DNA of 14,504 nt from Parcubacteria group bacterium CG08_land_8_20_14_0_20_43_9 (GTDB taxonomy: Bacteria > Patescibacteriota > Minisyncoccia > Minisyncoccales > PEYH01). Both the position numbers and the translations under genes were made by a program. Numbering within the stretch: position 1 is the first letter of the stretch; the number at the start of each line of letters is the position of its first letter. The DNA lies in the NCBI GenBank assembly GCA_002774465.1, contig PEYH01000024.1, positions 1 to 14,504 of the forward strand, given 5' to 3'. Below the pieces are notes generated by a model, which did no database searches, had not been told where the DNA came from, and saw nothing but the letters and a program-made list of their open reading frames with translations. Shown here piece by piece: positions 6,175 to 13,395 of the stretch.

Positions 6175-6550
6175 GGGGATGACAGGCATCGATAGGAAAC
6201 AGCAGACGAGCTGCGCAGGTCCAGTTCTTGGAATCTGGTTAAACTTCCAAGAATCAAATAAGTGCCAACTTATTTCAAAGACCGGCTTATGCTTATGCAT
6301 AACGCTTGTGTCGGCGCTTGATTAGCGATAATCAACGCCCATCTGTTTTGCTGACTCTCGATAAGCAAAGCGGGTGTAATATATCGAGATAAGCGGTTCT
6401 TCATTGGCCGAGAAGCGCTGCTCAAAACAGGCCTAAGCCAAACGCCATTTCTCCTGATTCAAGGTTTCTGGCTGACAACACTAATCAGGATAAACTTGTA
6501 GAACCAGCTCAACGCCTTCCTATACGCGGGTTCAAATCCCGCCATCTCCA
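6175..6550 (+). ncRNA. ssrA: Transfer-messenger RNA (tmRNA)
   Basis: Rescues stalled ribosomes by acting first as alanyl-tRNA and then as mRNA for a degradation tag. The 5' end GGGGATG (6175-6181) pairs over 7 bp with CATCTCC (6543-6549), including the G3-U70 wobble that marks alanine identity. The conserved GACAGGCATCGATAGG follows the acceptor strand. Near the 3' end the T-arm GCGGG-TTCAAAT-CCCGC is intact, and A6550 is the discriminator base. The genome continues CTA, so CCA must be added after transcription. The tag frame is at 6264-6302. The 376-nt length is normal. The gene sits between smpB and infC on the same strand. The mature ends are inferred from pairing. Confidence 0.95.
6264..6302 (+). 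other. tmRNA tag reading frame, encoding ANLFQRPAYAYA
   Basis: The resume codon GCC (6264-6266) follows AATAAGT, matching the arrangement AUAGUC-GCA in E. coli tmRNA. Twelve codons give ANLFQRPAYAYA, then TAA (6300-6302). With the alanine carried by tmRNA itself, the tag would be A-ANLFQRPAYAYA. The end AYA resembles the small hydrophobic ends that ClpXP-type proteases recognise (LAA in E. coli). Confidence 0.85.
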
Positions 6551-6574
6551 CTAAAATTAACCATTCCAAAAAGC

Positions 6575-7162
6575 ATTTTCGGCAAACCGCTATTAAACCA
6601 TCAAATAAAGGCAAAGGAAATCAGATTAATTGACGAAGACGACAAGCAAGTAGGGGTAGTCTCCCTGGAACAAGCGCTCAAGATGTCTTCCGAGCACGGT
6701 TTGGATTTAATACAGGTCACGGATAAGGTCTCTCCCCCGATTTGCAAAATGGGAAACTATGGAAAGTATCTTTACCAGCTGAAAAAGAAAGAAAAAAAAC
6801 AATCGCGCCAGAGGGGCGGGGAAGTGAAGGGAGTAAGAATAAAATTCAATACCTCTTTGCACGATATTGAGACCAAGGCCACCCAGGTCTGCAAATTTCT
6901 GAAACAAGGGAACAAGGTAAAAATTGAGTTGCGGTTGAGGGGGCGGGAAAGGGCCTTGCGACAATATGCCAGTGAACAGATTAAAAAATTCGTTGAGATA
7001 TTGGGGGCTCAAATCCCGATAGAAACCGAGGAACCGCCCAGAAAACTGCCAAATATATTAATGCTTATCATTAAAGGAGGACAAAAAAATGCCGCGAAAA
7101 ACGCAGAAAAAAAGAAAAGCGAAGACGAAAAAGTCGTTAGCCAAAAGGTTCAAACTGACTAA
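6575..7162 (+). CDS. infC: Translation initiation factor IF-3, probable AUU start
   Basis: Binds the 30S subunit and proofreads start-codon choice. The N-domain reads LLNHQIKAKEIRLIDEDDKQ, then SLEQALKMSSEHGLDLIQV and PPICKMGNYGKYLY. The C-domain begins near residue 85 with KGVRIKFNTSLHDIETK. The frame is open from 6494, but between there and the internal ATG at 6683 it has no ATG, GTG or TTG. Starting at 6683 would lose about 36 conserved N-domain residues. The best starts are ATT at 6575 (195 residues) or ATT at 6563 (199 residues); E. coli infC also uses AUU, for autoregulation. No Shine-Dalgarno is visible. The gene starts about 24 nt after the tmRNA 3' end. Its lysine-rich tail overlaps rpmI by 74 nt. 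Confidence 0.93.
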   Translation: MFGKPLLNHQIKAKEIRLIDEDDKQVGVVSLEQALKMSSEHGLDLIQVTDKVSPPICKMGNYGKYLYQLKKKEKKQSRQRGGEVKGVRIKFNTSLHDIETKATQVCKFLKQGNKVKIELRLRGRERALRQYASEQIKKFVEILGAQIPIETEEPPRKLPNILMLIIKGGQKNAAKNAEKKKSEDEKVVSQKVQTD

Positions 7163-7304
7163 AAGCGGAAAGCTTTTGCGCAAAGCGACAGGACAAAACC
7201 ATTTCCGCTCAAAAAAGTCAGGCAAATTAATACGGGAAAAGAGAAAGTGGGTGGAATTACCTGATTGTGAGGCTAAAAAAATTAAAAAATTGATGTCTAC
7301 TTAA
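7089..7304 (+). CDS. rpmI: 50S ribosomal protein L35
   Basis: Basic 71-residue component of the large ribosomal subunit. The family text KSLAKRFKLTKSGKLLRKATGQNH and the final KKIKKLM are clear. The start is set by an excellent Shine-Dalgarno, AAAGGAGG (7073-7080), 8 nt before ATG. This site and the first 24 or so codons lie within the end of infC in another frame, so translation of the two is probably coupled. rplT follows after 7 nt. The infC-rpmI-rplT order is the common bacterial one. Confidence 0.97.
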   Translation: MPRKTQKKRKAKTKKSLAKRFKLTKSGKLLRKATGQNHFRSKKSGKLIREKRKWVELPDCEAKKIKKLMST

Positions 7305-7311
7305 TTCTAAT

Positions 7312-7659
7312 ATGGTGCGAGTCAAAAGAGGAACATCGGCCCATAAGCGCAGAAAAAACCTTTTAGAACAAACGAAGGGATTCCGCTGGGGCAGAAAAAA
7401 CAGATATGCTTTGGCAAAAGAAGCGCTATTCCACGCCTTGTCTTACAATTACCGGGACCGAAAAGTCCGGAAGCGCGAAAAAAGACAACTATGGCAAGTC
7501 CAAATTAATGCCGGCTCAAGGAAACAAAATATCCCTTACAGCAAACTGATGGGGGCGATGAAGAAAAAAAATATCGTGATAGACAGAAAAATTTTAGCCC
7601 AATTAGCCCAAGAACAGCCAAAAATATTTGAGAAAATCGTAGAAGAAGCAATGAAATAA
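7312..7659 (+). CDS. rplT: 50S ribosomal protein L20
   Basis: Binds 23S rRNA early in large-subunit assembly; 115 residues, the normal length. Conserved text includes VKRGTSAHKRRKNLLEQTKGF followed by RWGRKNRYALAKEALFHALSY, then RDRKVRKREKRQLWQVQINAG and the SKLMGAMKKKNIVIDRKILAQLA block. The start lies 7 nt after the rpmI stop without its own Shine-Dalgarno, so it probably depends on coupling to rpmI. In E. coli L20 represses this operon; no leader structure for that is evident here. The operon ends at the hairpin 7694-7730. Confidence 0.98.
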   Translation: MVRVKRGTSAHKRRKNLLEQTKGFRWGRKNRYALAKEALFHALSYNYRDRKVRKREKRQLWQVQINAGSRKQNIPYSKLMGAMKKKNIVIDRKILAQLAQEQPKIFEKIVEEAMK

Positions 7660-7693
7660 TTATTAATCATTTATCAATAATTGTTGATTTAGA

Positions 7694-7730
7694 AAACCCA
7701 AAAACCCGCTTACCGCGGGTTTTTGGGTTT
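7694..7730. terminator. Bidirectional intrinsic terminator between rplT and the exported-protein gene
   Basis: AAACCCAAAAACCCGC (7694-7709) pairs perfectly over 16 bp with 7715-7730; the loop is TTACC. T-tracts fall in the 3' arm whichever strand is read. The hairpin lies between convergent genes, 35 nt after rplT and 17 nt after the stop of the minus-strand gene, so it likely serves both. Confidence 0.9.
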
Positions 7731-7746
7731 GCGCATAATCCCGATA

Positions 7747-10242
7747 TTATCTTTTCATCTCCTGTAAAGATTTCAATAAATTCTCAATGAGCGCCTGAAT
7801 TGAGGCAACCATTAAAGAAAGTTCTCCCTTTTTCTGGGCTGCATTTGTTCCGGAAACACACACTCCGTCTTTACAGCCATTCGGGCATTGGTAAACAACA
7901 GTTGTCGGGTTGCCGTCAGTTCCGCAAATCGCCTCATATAAATAAGGGCCGGTGCTGACACACGCTCCCCCGCCCGGACCAATATGGTTCACGGAATCGC
8001 CCATATTGGTTGAATATTCCAATTTACAGCAATCAATCCTGCCCTCAACCCCGGAAACACTTGAAGAAGAACTGCCCTTGACAGAATAATTCGCGCCCCC
8101 GTCTGAATCGGTGCAGGTAGCGGCAATTGACGCGGATACCACGACTCTCACATAGCTTGGGTTAGTATTATTGCTTTCGGAATTACCGTTCAAATCATAA
8201 CCGTATACTTTGGCGTAATAAGGATAGGTGCCCGCGCTGGATTCTGATATGGTCTGGCTCTTTACGCAGGATATTTGCTGACCTTCGCATTCAAAAGTAT
8301 GCCACGCCCCCTTATAATATATCTTGATTTTATCAACGCCTTGGTCGTCTTGAGCCGCTACCTTAAGGGTAAAGGAATTTCCTGCAGTTACGCTGTTCGC
8401 ACTCGTTGAAAATGTCCCTGATATCGGGTCGTTTTGAACAGCGACTCCGCTGCTAACCTGCACTATTTTGCTAAATTGGTTATTGCTTTCATTGCTCTCT
8501 GCCAACCGGTTAGATGAATCAACTAAGAAAGTGAAGTTATGACTGCCTTTTGATAATTTTTGGGCAATGGAACAATCAATGGTCGCGCTCTCGCCCGCTT
8601 TTAGCCGAGTGGTCATGGCATCGCATATTCTTGAGCCAGCGCTCATAGAAGCGGAAGAAACTTTGGTTATAATTCCTCCGCTTACAGCCGGCATTTGCTG
8701 GTCTCCGATATTTTTAATGGTTATCCTAAAATCAACTTCGTCTGCTGTAGTGAGAGAACTTGGATTCGTGCTTACTGAAGAAATGATTAAATCCGGTTCA
8801 TCAAGTTGAATAATATCTCCGCGAACCGTAACCATCACCATTTTCGGTTCGGTCCAATTAAACTCCAGGTTACCGCTTTGCGTCTTGCCGTAAACATAAC
8901 CGAAATAGGGATAAGTCCCCTCTTGGGACTCTGAAAAAGTAAAAGTGGCGTCAGCGCTCAGGCCCTGGACTAATTCCTTGTGCCACTCTCCCTTGTAATA
9001 AGCCAAGAGGGCATACAATCCATTGTCGTCCTGCCCGGTAATTGTAAGAGTAATATTCTCCCCCGGCTCCACTATTGCCGATGAAACAGACAAGGTGCCT
9101 GACGCCAAATCGTACGAAGGAACTTGGGGCAAAGCGTCTTCGCATTCATTTCGGGTTTCAAAGGTTCTTAATCCATAATAAACAAAAGCGCCGCAGAACT
9201 GCTTATACCCGCAGGTGGTCGTGTTATTGTCAAACCAGTAATAATATTGACAATCTTGTTTTAAACAAACTCCATCTTCACAACCATTGGCACATTTATG
9301 CCACTCGTAAGCATAATAACCATTATCGCAATAATTTTCCTTCAAAAGATCGCCTTCGCAGATGTCATAAGTTATTAGACGGCCATCAGCGTGTTTAACA
9401 TTTCCATAGGTATAATAATCCCGCCCATCGTCCGAATCAATACAAACTACACCAGTGGTAGAATCGTTGCCGCTATCTTTCTTGCAAACACCATCAACAC
9501 ACCCATTCTCACAAATAATGGATTTATAATCACTTACGCCACTATCAGTACAATACCATTCTTTTAACTTAGTGGCGCTCTGGCAAGCATCGTAAAAAGT
9601 GCCATTGTCTTTTTCTACATTGCCGTGGACATATTCACTTATCCCTCCATCGGAATCAGTACATGCTTGAATTGGCACAACCACGGTTACTTTCACGCTC
9701 GAGGGCTCGGTCCAGGCGGTTTCTTTAATGCCGCTCGGCTGGCTGCCGTAGACATACCCTTTATAGGTATAAGTCCCTACTTTTGATTCAGAGAAAGCGA
9801 AGGTGGCGCTGGCTGTTGTCCCTTGAACCGTCTTATTGTGCCAACTCCCTTGATAATATGCCCAGAGATTCTGCAGGCCGTCATTGTCTTTTCCGGTTAC
9901 TGTCAGGGTTATTGTTTCTCCCACAGCCGCCTGAATTGCCGATGCTGAAAGAGTGCCGGAGGCCGGGTCGTTTTCAAAAGACGGGATAACGCATCCCTGT
10001 CTGGCGAACTTTAACAGGCCCAACAAATCATTATCCGTATAGCCGTATTCAAACCAAGCGGAAACAGCAGTGTAAGATTCTTGCAAAAATATCTTCCCGT
10101 CCTGATTGCTGTCATATTTATCAATAATATTTGCGTGCGCTTCATATAACGAGGCGCAGGATTCAACGGTCTGGGCGGAAACCCCAAAAGCGAAAAAGAA
10201 CAATAAAGAAACTATTAAAATTTTCGCGTATTTATAATTCAT
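7747..10242 (-). CDS. Exported multidomain surface protein with EF-hand, three Ig-like repeats, CARDB and Cys-rich modules
   Basis: An 831-residue protein, secreted or on the surface, of unknown role. Visible parts in order: signal peptide 1-23 (cleavage after VSA); a dockerin-like EF-hand region 28-84 with YDSNQDGKIFLQE; Ig-like repeats at about 92-188, 379-474 and 605-703, each with SGT...T(L)TGxDxxGL..YYxGxWH and GTYxYxxxVYG; Cys modules at about 194-253, 267-326 and 710-788 of the pattern CxDSDGG...C...GCxDGVC; a Kunitz-like six-Cys stretch 331-367; a CARDB-like domain 483-597 with ESNESNNQ; and a C-terminal helix 806-831 (IQALIENLLKSLQEM), perhaps an oligomerisation or wall-association segment. 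No enzyme motif is seen. Adhesion or S-layer-like scaffolding is a guess from the domain types. A candidate -10 lies at 10268-10273. Confidence 0.85.
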   Translation of the reverse strand: MNYKYAKILIVSLLFFFAFGVSAQTVESCASLYEAHANIIDKYDSNQDGKIFLQESYTAVSAWFEYGYTDNDLLGLLKFARQGCVIPSFENDPASGTLSASAIQAAVGETITLTVTGKDNDGLQNLWAYYQGSWHNKTVQGTTASATFAFSESKVGTYTYKGYVYGSQPSGIKETAWTEPSSVKVTVVVPIQACTDSDGGISEYVHGNVEKDNGTFYDACQSATKLKEWYCTDSGVSDYKSIICENGCVDGVCKKDSGNDSTTGVVCIDSDDGRDYYTYGNVKHADGRLITYDICEGDLLKENYCDNGYYAYEWHKCANGCEDGVCLKQDCQYYYWFDNNTTTCGYKQFCGAFVYYGLRTFETRNECEDALPQVPSYDLASGTLSVSSAIVEPGENITLTITGQDDNGLYALLAYYKGEWHKELVQGLSADATFTFSESQEGTYPYFGYVYGKTQSGNLEFNWTEPKMVMVTVRGDIIQLDEPDLIISSVSTNPSSLTTADEVDFRITIKNIGDQQMPAVSGGIITKVSSASMSAGSRICDAMTTRLKAGESATIDCSIAQKLSKGSHNFTFLVDSSNRLAESNESNNQFSKIVQVSSGVAVQNDPISGTFSTSANSVTAGNSFTLKVAAQDDQGVDKIKIYYKGAWHTFECEGQQISCVKSQTISESSAGTYPYYAKVYGYDLNGNSESNNTNPSYVRVVVSASIAATCTDSDGGANYSVKGSSSSSVSGVEGRIDCCKLEYSTNMGDSVNHIGPGGGACVSTGPYLYEAICGTDGNPTTVVYQCPNGCKDGVCVSGTNAAQKKGELSLMVASIQALIENLLKSLQEMKR

Positions 10243-10267
10243 ATATAATTGTTGATTATTAATTATT

Positions 10268-10273
10268 ATTATA
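10268..10273 (-). promoter_or_regulatory. Candidate -10 box of the exported-protein gene
   Basis: On the minus strand TATAAT occurs within the 66-nt AT-rich gap after the polX stop, 25 nt upstream of the ATG at 10242. No good -35 box accompanies it. Confidence 0.3.
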
Positions 10274-10308
10274 CCTTATTTTATAATAGCAAAATCGCCG
10301 GGATAATG

Positions 10309-11295
10309 CTACTTATTTTTACCAGTCAAATATTTAATCTCTTTTTTTCCTTTTCTCAATTCGGGCGGAATCCACTTAACGCCAAGCGCGGCGTAGATAT
10401 CTTTTTCTTTTTGCCCGGCCACCCTTTTCTTTCCCTTAAAAAGTCCGTATTCATTAAGCTTCATCCCTTTTTCAATGGCTATTCTTCTTAGGGCCACATT
10501 ATGCTCTTTCGAACCGGTAAAATACTGAAGCGCGGCGCCGTAACTGATTGCCGGAACAACCCTTAGGTCGGCGTCTATTCCTTGTTTGAGGCGGACAGAG
10601 GCCTTGGTTTTCCCTTGTCCCCAAATCTTGACCACTTCCGGAAGGTTGACAAAAAGGGCCACTGCTTTTTCCGGACAGCGCGTATTCGCCAAAATGTCTA
10701 TATCGCCGACGGTCTCCTCGCGCCGGCGCAAAGACCCTGCCAAATCAACCTTTTCAACTTCCTTTAGGGAATATAATTTGGTTTTTATGTCCCTGGCCAT
10801 AGGGAAAATCTTCTCAAACGGGAATCTTTCTCTTTTCACTTTCAAAAGAACGATATTCTGCAGAATATTCTGCTCTTTTTTCCCGCCAAACCCGAAAAGG
10901 CGGGAAATTTTACGCTGCCTTGCCGCTCCTTCAAGCTCTTTCCTGTTTGTGATATTAAGTTTATCATAAAGAACCTTAATCGTTTTCGGGCCAATGCCCT
11001 CAATTGCCATCAGCCCCTCAATATCAACCGGCACTTTTCTTTTCCACCTTTCGTAATACTGGATTTTGCCTATTTTAAGATATTCTTCAATTTTCCTGGC
11101 TATACTTTCACCTATCCCGGGCATCGCCACCAGCGCTTTAATCCCTCCTTCATTATAAATATCGCGCACGCTTTGTTGGGTGTTCTCCAAAACAATGGCC
11201 GCTTTCTCATAGGCCTGAGGCCTGAAAGCCGCATCTTCCATTTCAAGGAAATATCCGATTTCATAAAAGATATTTGCCAACTCCTGATTTATCAT
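10309..11295 (-). CDS. polX: DNA polymerase X family protein lacking the PHP domain
   Basis: Probable gap-filling polymerase of base-excision or end-joining repair, 328 residues. The 8-kDa-like helical domain is at 1-90, with a first helix-hairpin-helix AMPGIGESIARKI (57-69). A second HhH, AIEGIGPKTIKVL (97-109), follows. The palm has GSLRRREETVGDIDIL (187-202), with metal ligands D198 and D200, and DADLRVV (241-247), with D243 as the likely third ligand. FTGSKEHNVALRRIA (259-273) and the C-terminal GVKWIPPELRKGKKEI are typical. Most bacterial PolX proteins are about 570 residues because a PHP exonuclease/phosphatase domain follows this point; here the protein stops, and the next gene is unrelated. 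It may retain synthesis without the 3'-5' nuclease. A terminator separates it from the upstream HD gene. Confidence 0.92.
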   Translation of the reverse strand: MINQELANIFYEIGYFLEMEDAAFRPQAYEKAAIVLENTQQSVRDIYNEGGIKALVAMPGIGESIARKIEEYLKIGKIQYYERWKRKVPVDIEGLMAIEGIGPKTIKVLYDKLNITNRKELEGAARQRKISRLFGFGGKKEQNILQNIVLLKVKRERFPFEKIFPMARDIKTKLYSLKEVEKVDLAGSLRRREETVGDIDILANTRCPEKAVALFVNLPEVVKIWGQGKTKASVRLKQGIDADLRVVPAISYGAALQYFTGSKEHNVALRRIAIEKGMKLNEYGLFKGKKRVAGQKEKDIYAALGVKWIPPELRKGKKEIKYLTGKNK

Positions 11296-11328
11296 ATTGA
11301 ATCCATTTTATCATATTTCTTTGCTCTG

Positions 11329-11358
11329 AAAAAAAATAAAAACCCTTGGAGGGCCTTT
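11329..11358 (-). terminator. Intrinsic terminator of the HD-domain gene
   Basis: On the minus strand AAAGGCCCT-CCA-AGGGTTTTT forms a 9-bp stem with two G-U pairs, then A and eight T residues. The stem begins within the stop codon of the HD gene. It would separate that gene from polX. Confidence 0.75.
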
Positions 11359-12742
11359 AAGACGCCAATCCTGAATTTACTTTCCCCCTATTTCTTCCTC
11401 GTTCATTTCGTCTTTCCGAGGCTCTTATTTTTCGGGAAACCCTTTTACTTTCTATGGCGAATTCTCTATCCAGCTCATCAACGAATTTTAATAAAATCGG
11501 GTCGTCGACGCGTTCTTTTATTAATATCCACCAAGGCATAATCGGAAATTTTTTATCCTTTTTCCAATACTCAATGGCCTGAAAAAGGTTAACCATTTTA
11601 TCCACTTGAGCCACAAATCTGCCCTCCTTAGTAATCCCTTCCTCTATGTCCAGCCACAAATTGATTATTTCTTCTCTTAATTCCTTTGGCAATAAAGAAG
11701 TTAACCTAACTACCGCCTTCCATTCTGTCTCCTTCTTCTTCATTAGCCATACTAATCGCTGGGAATGCGGCACCCTGGCTGGCTTCCTCACTATTTTATA
11801 AATTTCCTCTTTATTATAGTTCGGGGCGAGTATTGGGTCGTATGGTGTTTGGTCGCCGGCGTAAACCTCGCACAAATCATGCGCTAGGGCAATTTTAACA
11901 ATTCTATCGGTATCCAATCCCTTCATCTTTCCAAGCACCCAACTCATTATGGCCATCTGGAAGGTATGCTGGGCGACGCTTTCCGGCCTTTTGGCCTGCG
12001 CCAAAACCCATCCTGTCCTTTTAAGCGATTTCAGCTTGCCAACCTCATTCAAGAAGCGAACAAGTTCGCCTAAAATACTCTCTCCGCATTTTTTATTTTT
12101 TTCTATTAAAATTTTATCTATCTCTTTCCGGAATTTGATTATAAAAGATTCTTTTAAGTTCTTCTTCGTCCACTTGTTCCATAATTTATGCTGAACCTTT
12201 CCTTCCTTTCTCCAATATTCCAGCGCCTGAAGATAACTCTCCAATTTCGCCGACTCCCAAGCGAATTTGCTTAAACTGGTCCTTCTTTTATTTAGCTCCG
12301 CCCAAAGACCATCAATTTCTTCCTTAATCTGATTGGGCAGTTTCGCCACGATTTTGTGAAATGTCTTCTCCTCAACCTGTTGTCTCTGAACCGCTCTTTT
12401 TCTTTCCATCCCGGCCGAAACCTGCGGTAATTTTTTGAGAATTTTCTTAATAATGTCCTTATCTTTTTCGGAACTAATATCCTCCGGAAGAAGCGAATCA
12501 TAGGGCGTTTCTTCGCCAATATATATGTCCGGCAAATGATGGATTAAAATGCTTTTAATAATCCTTGCGTCATTGAGTTTCTTTTTGTCGCTAACGCTGT
12601 TCAAAACCCAGCCCAAAATAGCGGCCCGGAAAATGTGGTCAGCCGTAGTGGCCGGGTCTTTTATGTCGTAAAGAATCCAACCTTTTCTCTTATTGGTTTT
12701 TAGTTTTCCCAGTTTTATAAAAAAATCAAGCAGCGAACTCAT
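11357..12742 (-). CDS. Tandem HD-domain protein, first copy degenerate
   Basis: A 461-residue protein made of two related halves, each like the YfbR/HDDC2 group of HD phosphohydrolases (nucleotidases acting on 5'-deoxynucleotides in characterised members). The C-terminal copy (about 225-400) has intact metal ligands: H259 in VAQHTF, H288-D289 in ALAHDLCE, and D381 in VAQVDKM, plus AGDQTPYD. The N-terminal copy (about 3-180) aligns along its length but has HH at 68-69 instead of HD and A165 in place of the last Asp, so it probably cannot bind metal. It keeps GEETPYD and ALEYWRK. The basic tail (RRNERGRNRGK) is low complexity. The substrate is not predictable. It follows greA by 45 nt and ends at its own terminator. 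Confidence 0.85.
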   Translation of the reverse strand: MSSLLDFFIKLGKLKTNKRKGWILYDIKDPATTADHIFRAAILGWVLNSVSDKKKLNDARIIKSILIHHLPDIYIGEETPYDSLLPEDISSEKDKDIIKKILKKLPQVSAGMERKRAVQRQQVEEKTFHKIVAKLPNQIKEEIDGLWAELNKRRTSLSKFAWESAKLESYLQALEYWRKEGKVQHKLWNKWTKKNLKESFIIKFRKEIDKILIEKNKKCGESILGELVRFLNEVGKLKSLKRTGWVLAQAKRPESVAQHTFQMAIMSWVLGKMKGLDTDRIVKIALAHDLCEVYAGDQTPYDPILAPNYNKEEIYKIVRKPARVPHSQRLVWLMKKKETEWKAVVRLTSLLPKELREEIINLWLDIEEGITKEGRFVAQVDKMVNLFQAIEYWKKDKKFPIMPWWILIKERVDDPILLKFVDELDREFAIESKRVSRKIRASERRNERGRNRGKVNSGLAS

Positions 12743-12749
12743 GTGATTT

Positions 12750-12776
12750 CAAAAAGAGAGCTTAACCCTCTTTTTG
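12750..12776 (-). terminator. Weak intrinsic terminator after greA
   Basis: CAAAAAGAG (12750-12758) pairs with CTCTTTTTG (12768-12776) around a 9-nt loop. It stands between the greA stop and the HD gene start. The stem is AU-rich, so read-through into the HD gene is likely. Confidence 0.4.
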
Positions 12777-12787
12777 CCTTAATAATG

Positions 12788-13261
12788 TTAAAGCCGATAA
12801 GTAATCTTCTTAATTTTATAAATAGATACGATTGCTGACTGAACCTTTACCTCTTCGCCTATCTTCCTGCCAAGCAGGGCCCTGCCTACCGGGGACTCAT
12901 TGCTGATTTTCCCAAACATGGGATTGGCCTCCAGGGAGCCGACAATAGTGAACTCGTCTTCCTGGCCCTCCACCTCAACAATCACTGTCGCGCCAAGAAA
13001 AACCTCTTTATGAGCGCCTTTGCCGGGAGGGTCAATCAATTTATAATTCTTCAGGATAATCTCCAATTCGACGATGCGCGATTCCAGTAAGTTCAAATCG
13101 TCTTGGAATGCCAGATATTCGGGGTCAACCTCCAAAGAAGCAACGGTTGTCGGGGCGTCTTCTTTCGCCTTGCGGCTCTTAAGATTATTGAGTTCTTCAT
13201 ATTCCTGCTCAAGTTTCCTCAATCCCTCTTTTGTAAGATAGATTTCTCTTTCTAAATCCAT
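12788..13261 (-). CDS. greA: Transcription elongation factor GreA
   Basis: Binds RNA polymerase through the secondary channel and stimulates cleavage of backtracked RNA. The 157-residue length is normal. The N-terminal coiled coil spans about 7-73 (LTKEGLRKLEQEYEELNNLK onward). Its tip, usually GDLSENAEY, is here LEVDPEYLA, with E44, D46 and E48 as the acidic residues that could place the catalytic metal. The C-terminal FKBP-like domain reads VFLGATVIVEVEG, then FTIVGSLEANP and ISNESPVGRALLGRKIGEEV. Its promoter is at 13294-13321 and lies downstream of the permease terminator, so greA is transcribed independently. Confidence 0.96.
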   Translation of the reverse strand: MDLEREIYLTKEGLRKLEQEYEELNNLKSRKAKEDAPTTVASLEVDPEYLAFQDDLNLLESRIVELEIILKNYKLIDPPGKGAHKEVFLGATVIVEVEGQEDEFTIVGSLEANPMFGKISNESPVGRALLGRKIGEEVKVQSAIVSIYKIKKITYRL

Positions 13262-13293
13262 TTCTTTATTTTAACTCTTTCCGGCTATATTTC

Positions 13294-13321
13294 ATTTTAG
13301 CCATTCAGAAAACATTGTCAA
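13294..13321 (-). promoter_or_regulatory. Sigma70-type promoter of greA
   Basis: On the minus strand TTGACA (13316-13321, perfect -35) and TAAAAT (13294-13299) are 16 nt apart. Transcription would start about 13287, giving a leader of about 25 nt. It lies between the upstream terminator and the greA ATG. Confidence 0.8.
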
Positions 13322-13336
13322 TGGCTGGCGGGACGG

Positions 13337-13378
13337 AAAGATGAAGCCCCGCGCGCAAGAGCGCGGGGCTTCATCTTT
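13337..13378 (-). terminator. Strong terminator hairpin after the permease gene
   Basis: AAAGATGAAGCCCCGCGC (13337-13354) pairs perfectly over 18 bp with 13361-13378; the loop is six bases. It lies 17 nt after the permease stop and upstream of the greA promoter. The U-tract is short (TTT), but the GC-rich stem is very stable. Confidence 0.85.
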
Positions 13379-13395
13379 GTTCCTCTGTATCCCGA

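Noticed and set aside
6490..6553. A tRNA gene, because of the T-arm and acceptor-like end
   Set aside because: This is the 3' tRNA-like end of tmRNA; the acceptor partner lies at 6175-6181, and there is no anticodon arm.
6683..7162. infC starting at the ATG at 6683
   Set aside because: It would remove about 36 residues that match the conserved IF3 N-terminal domain directly upstream in the same frame.
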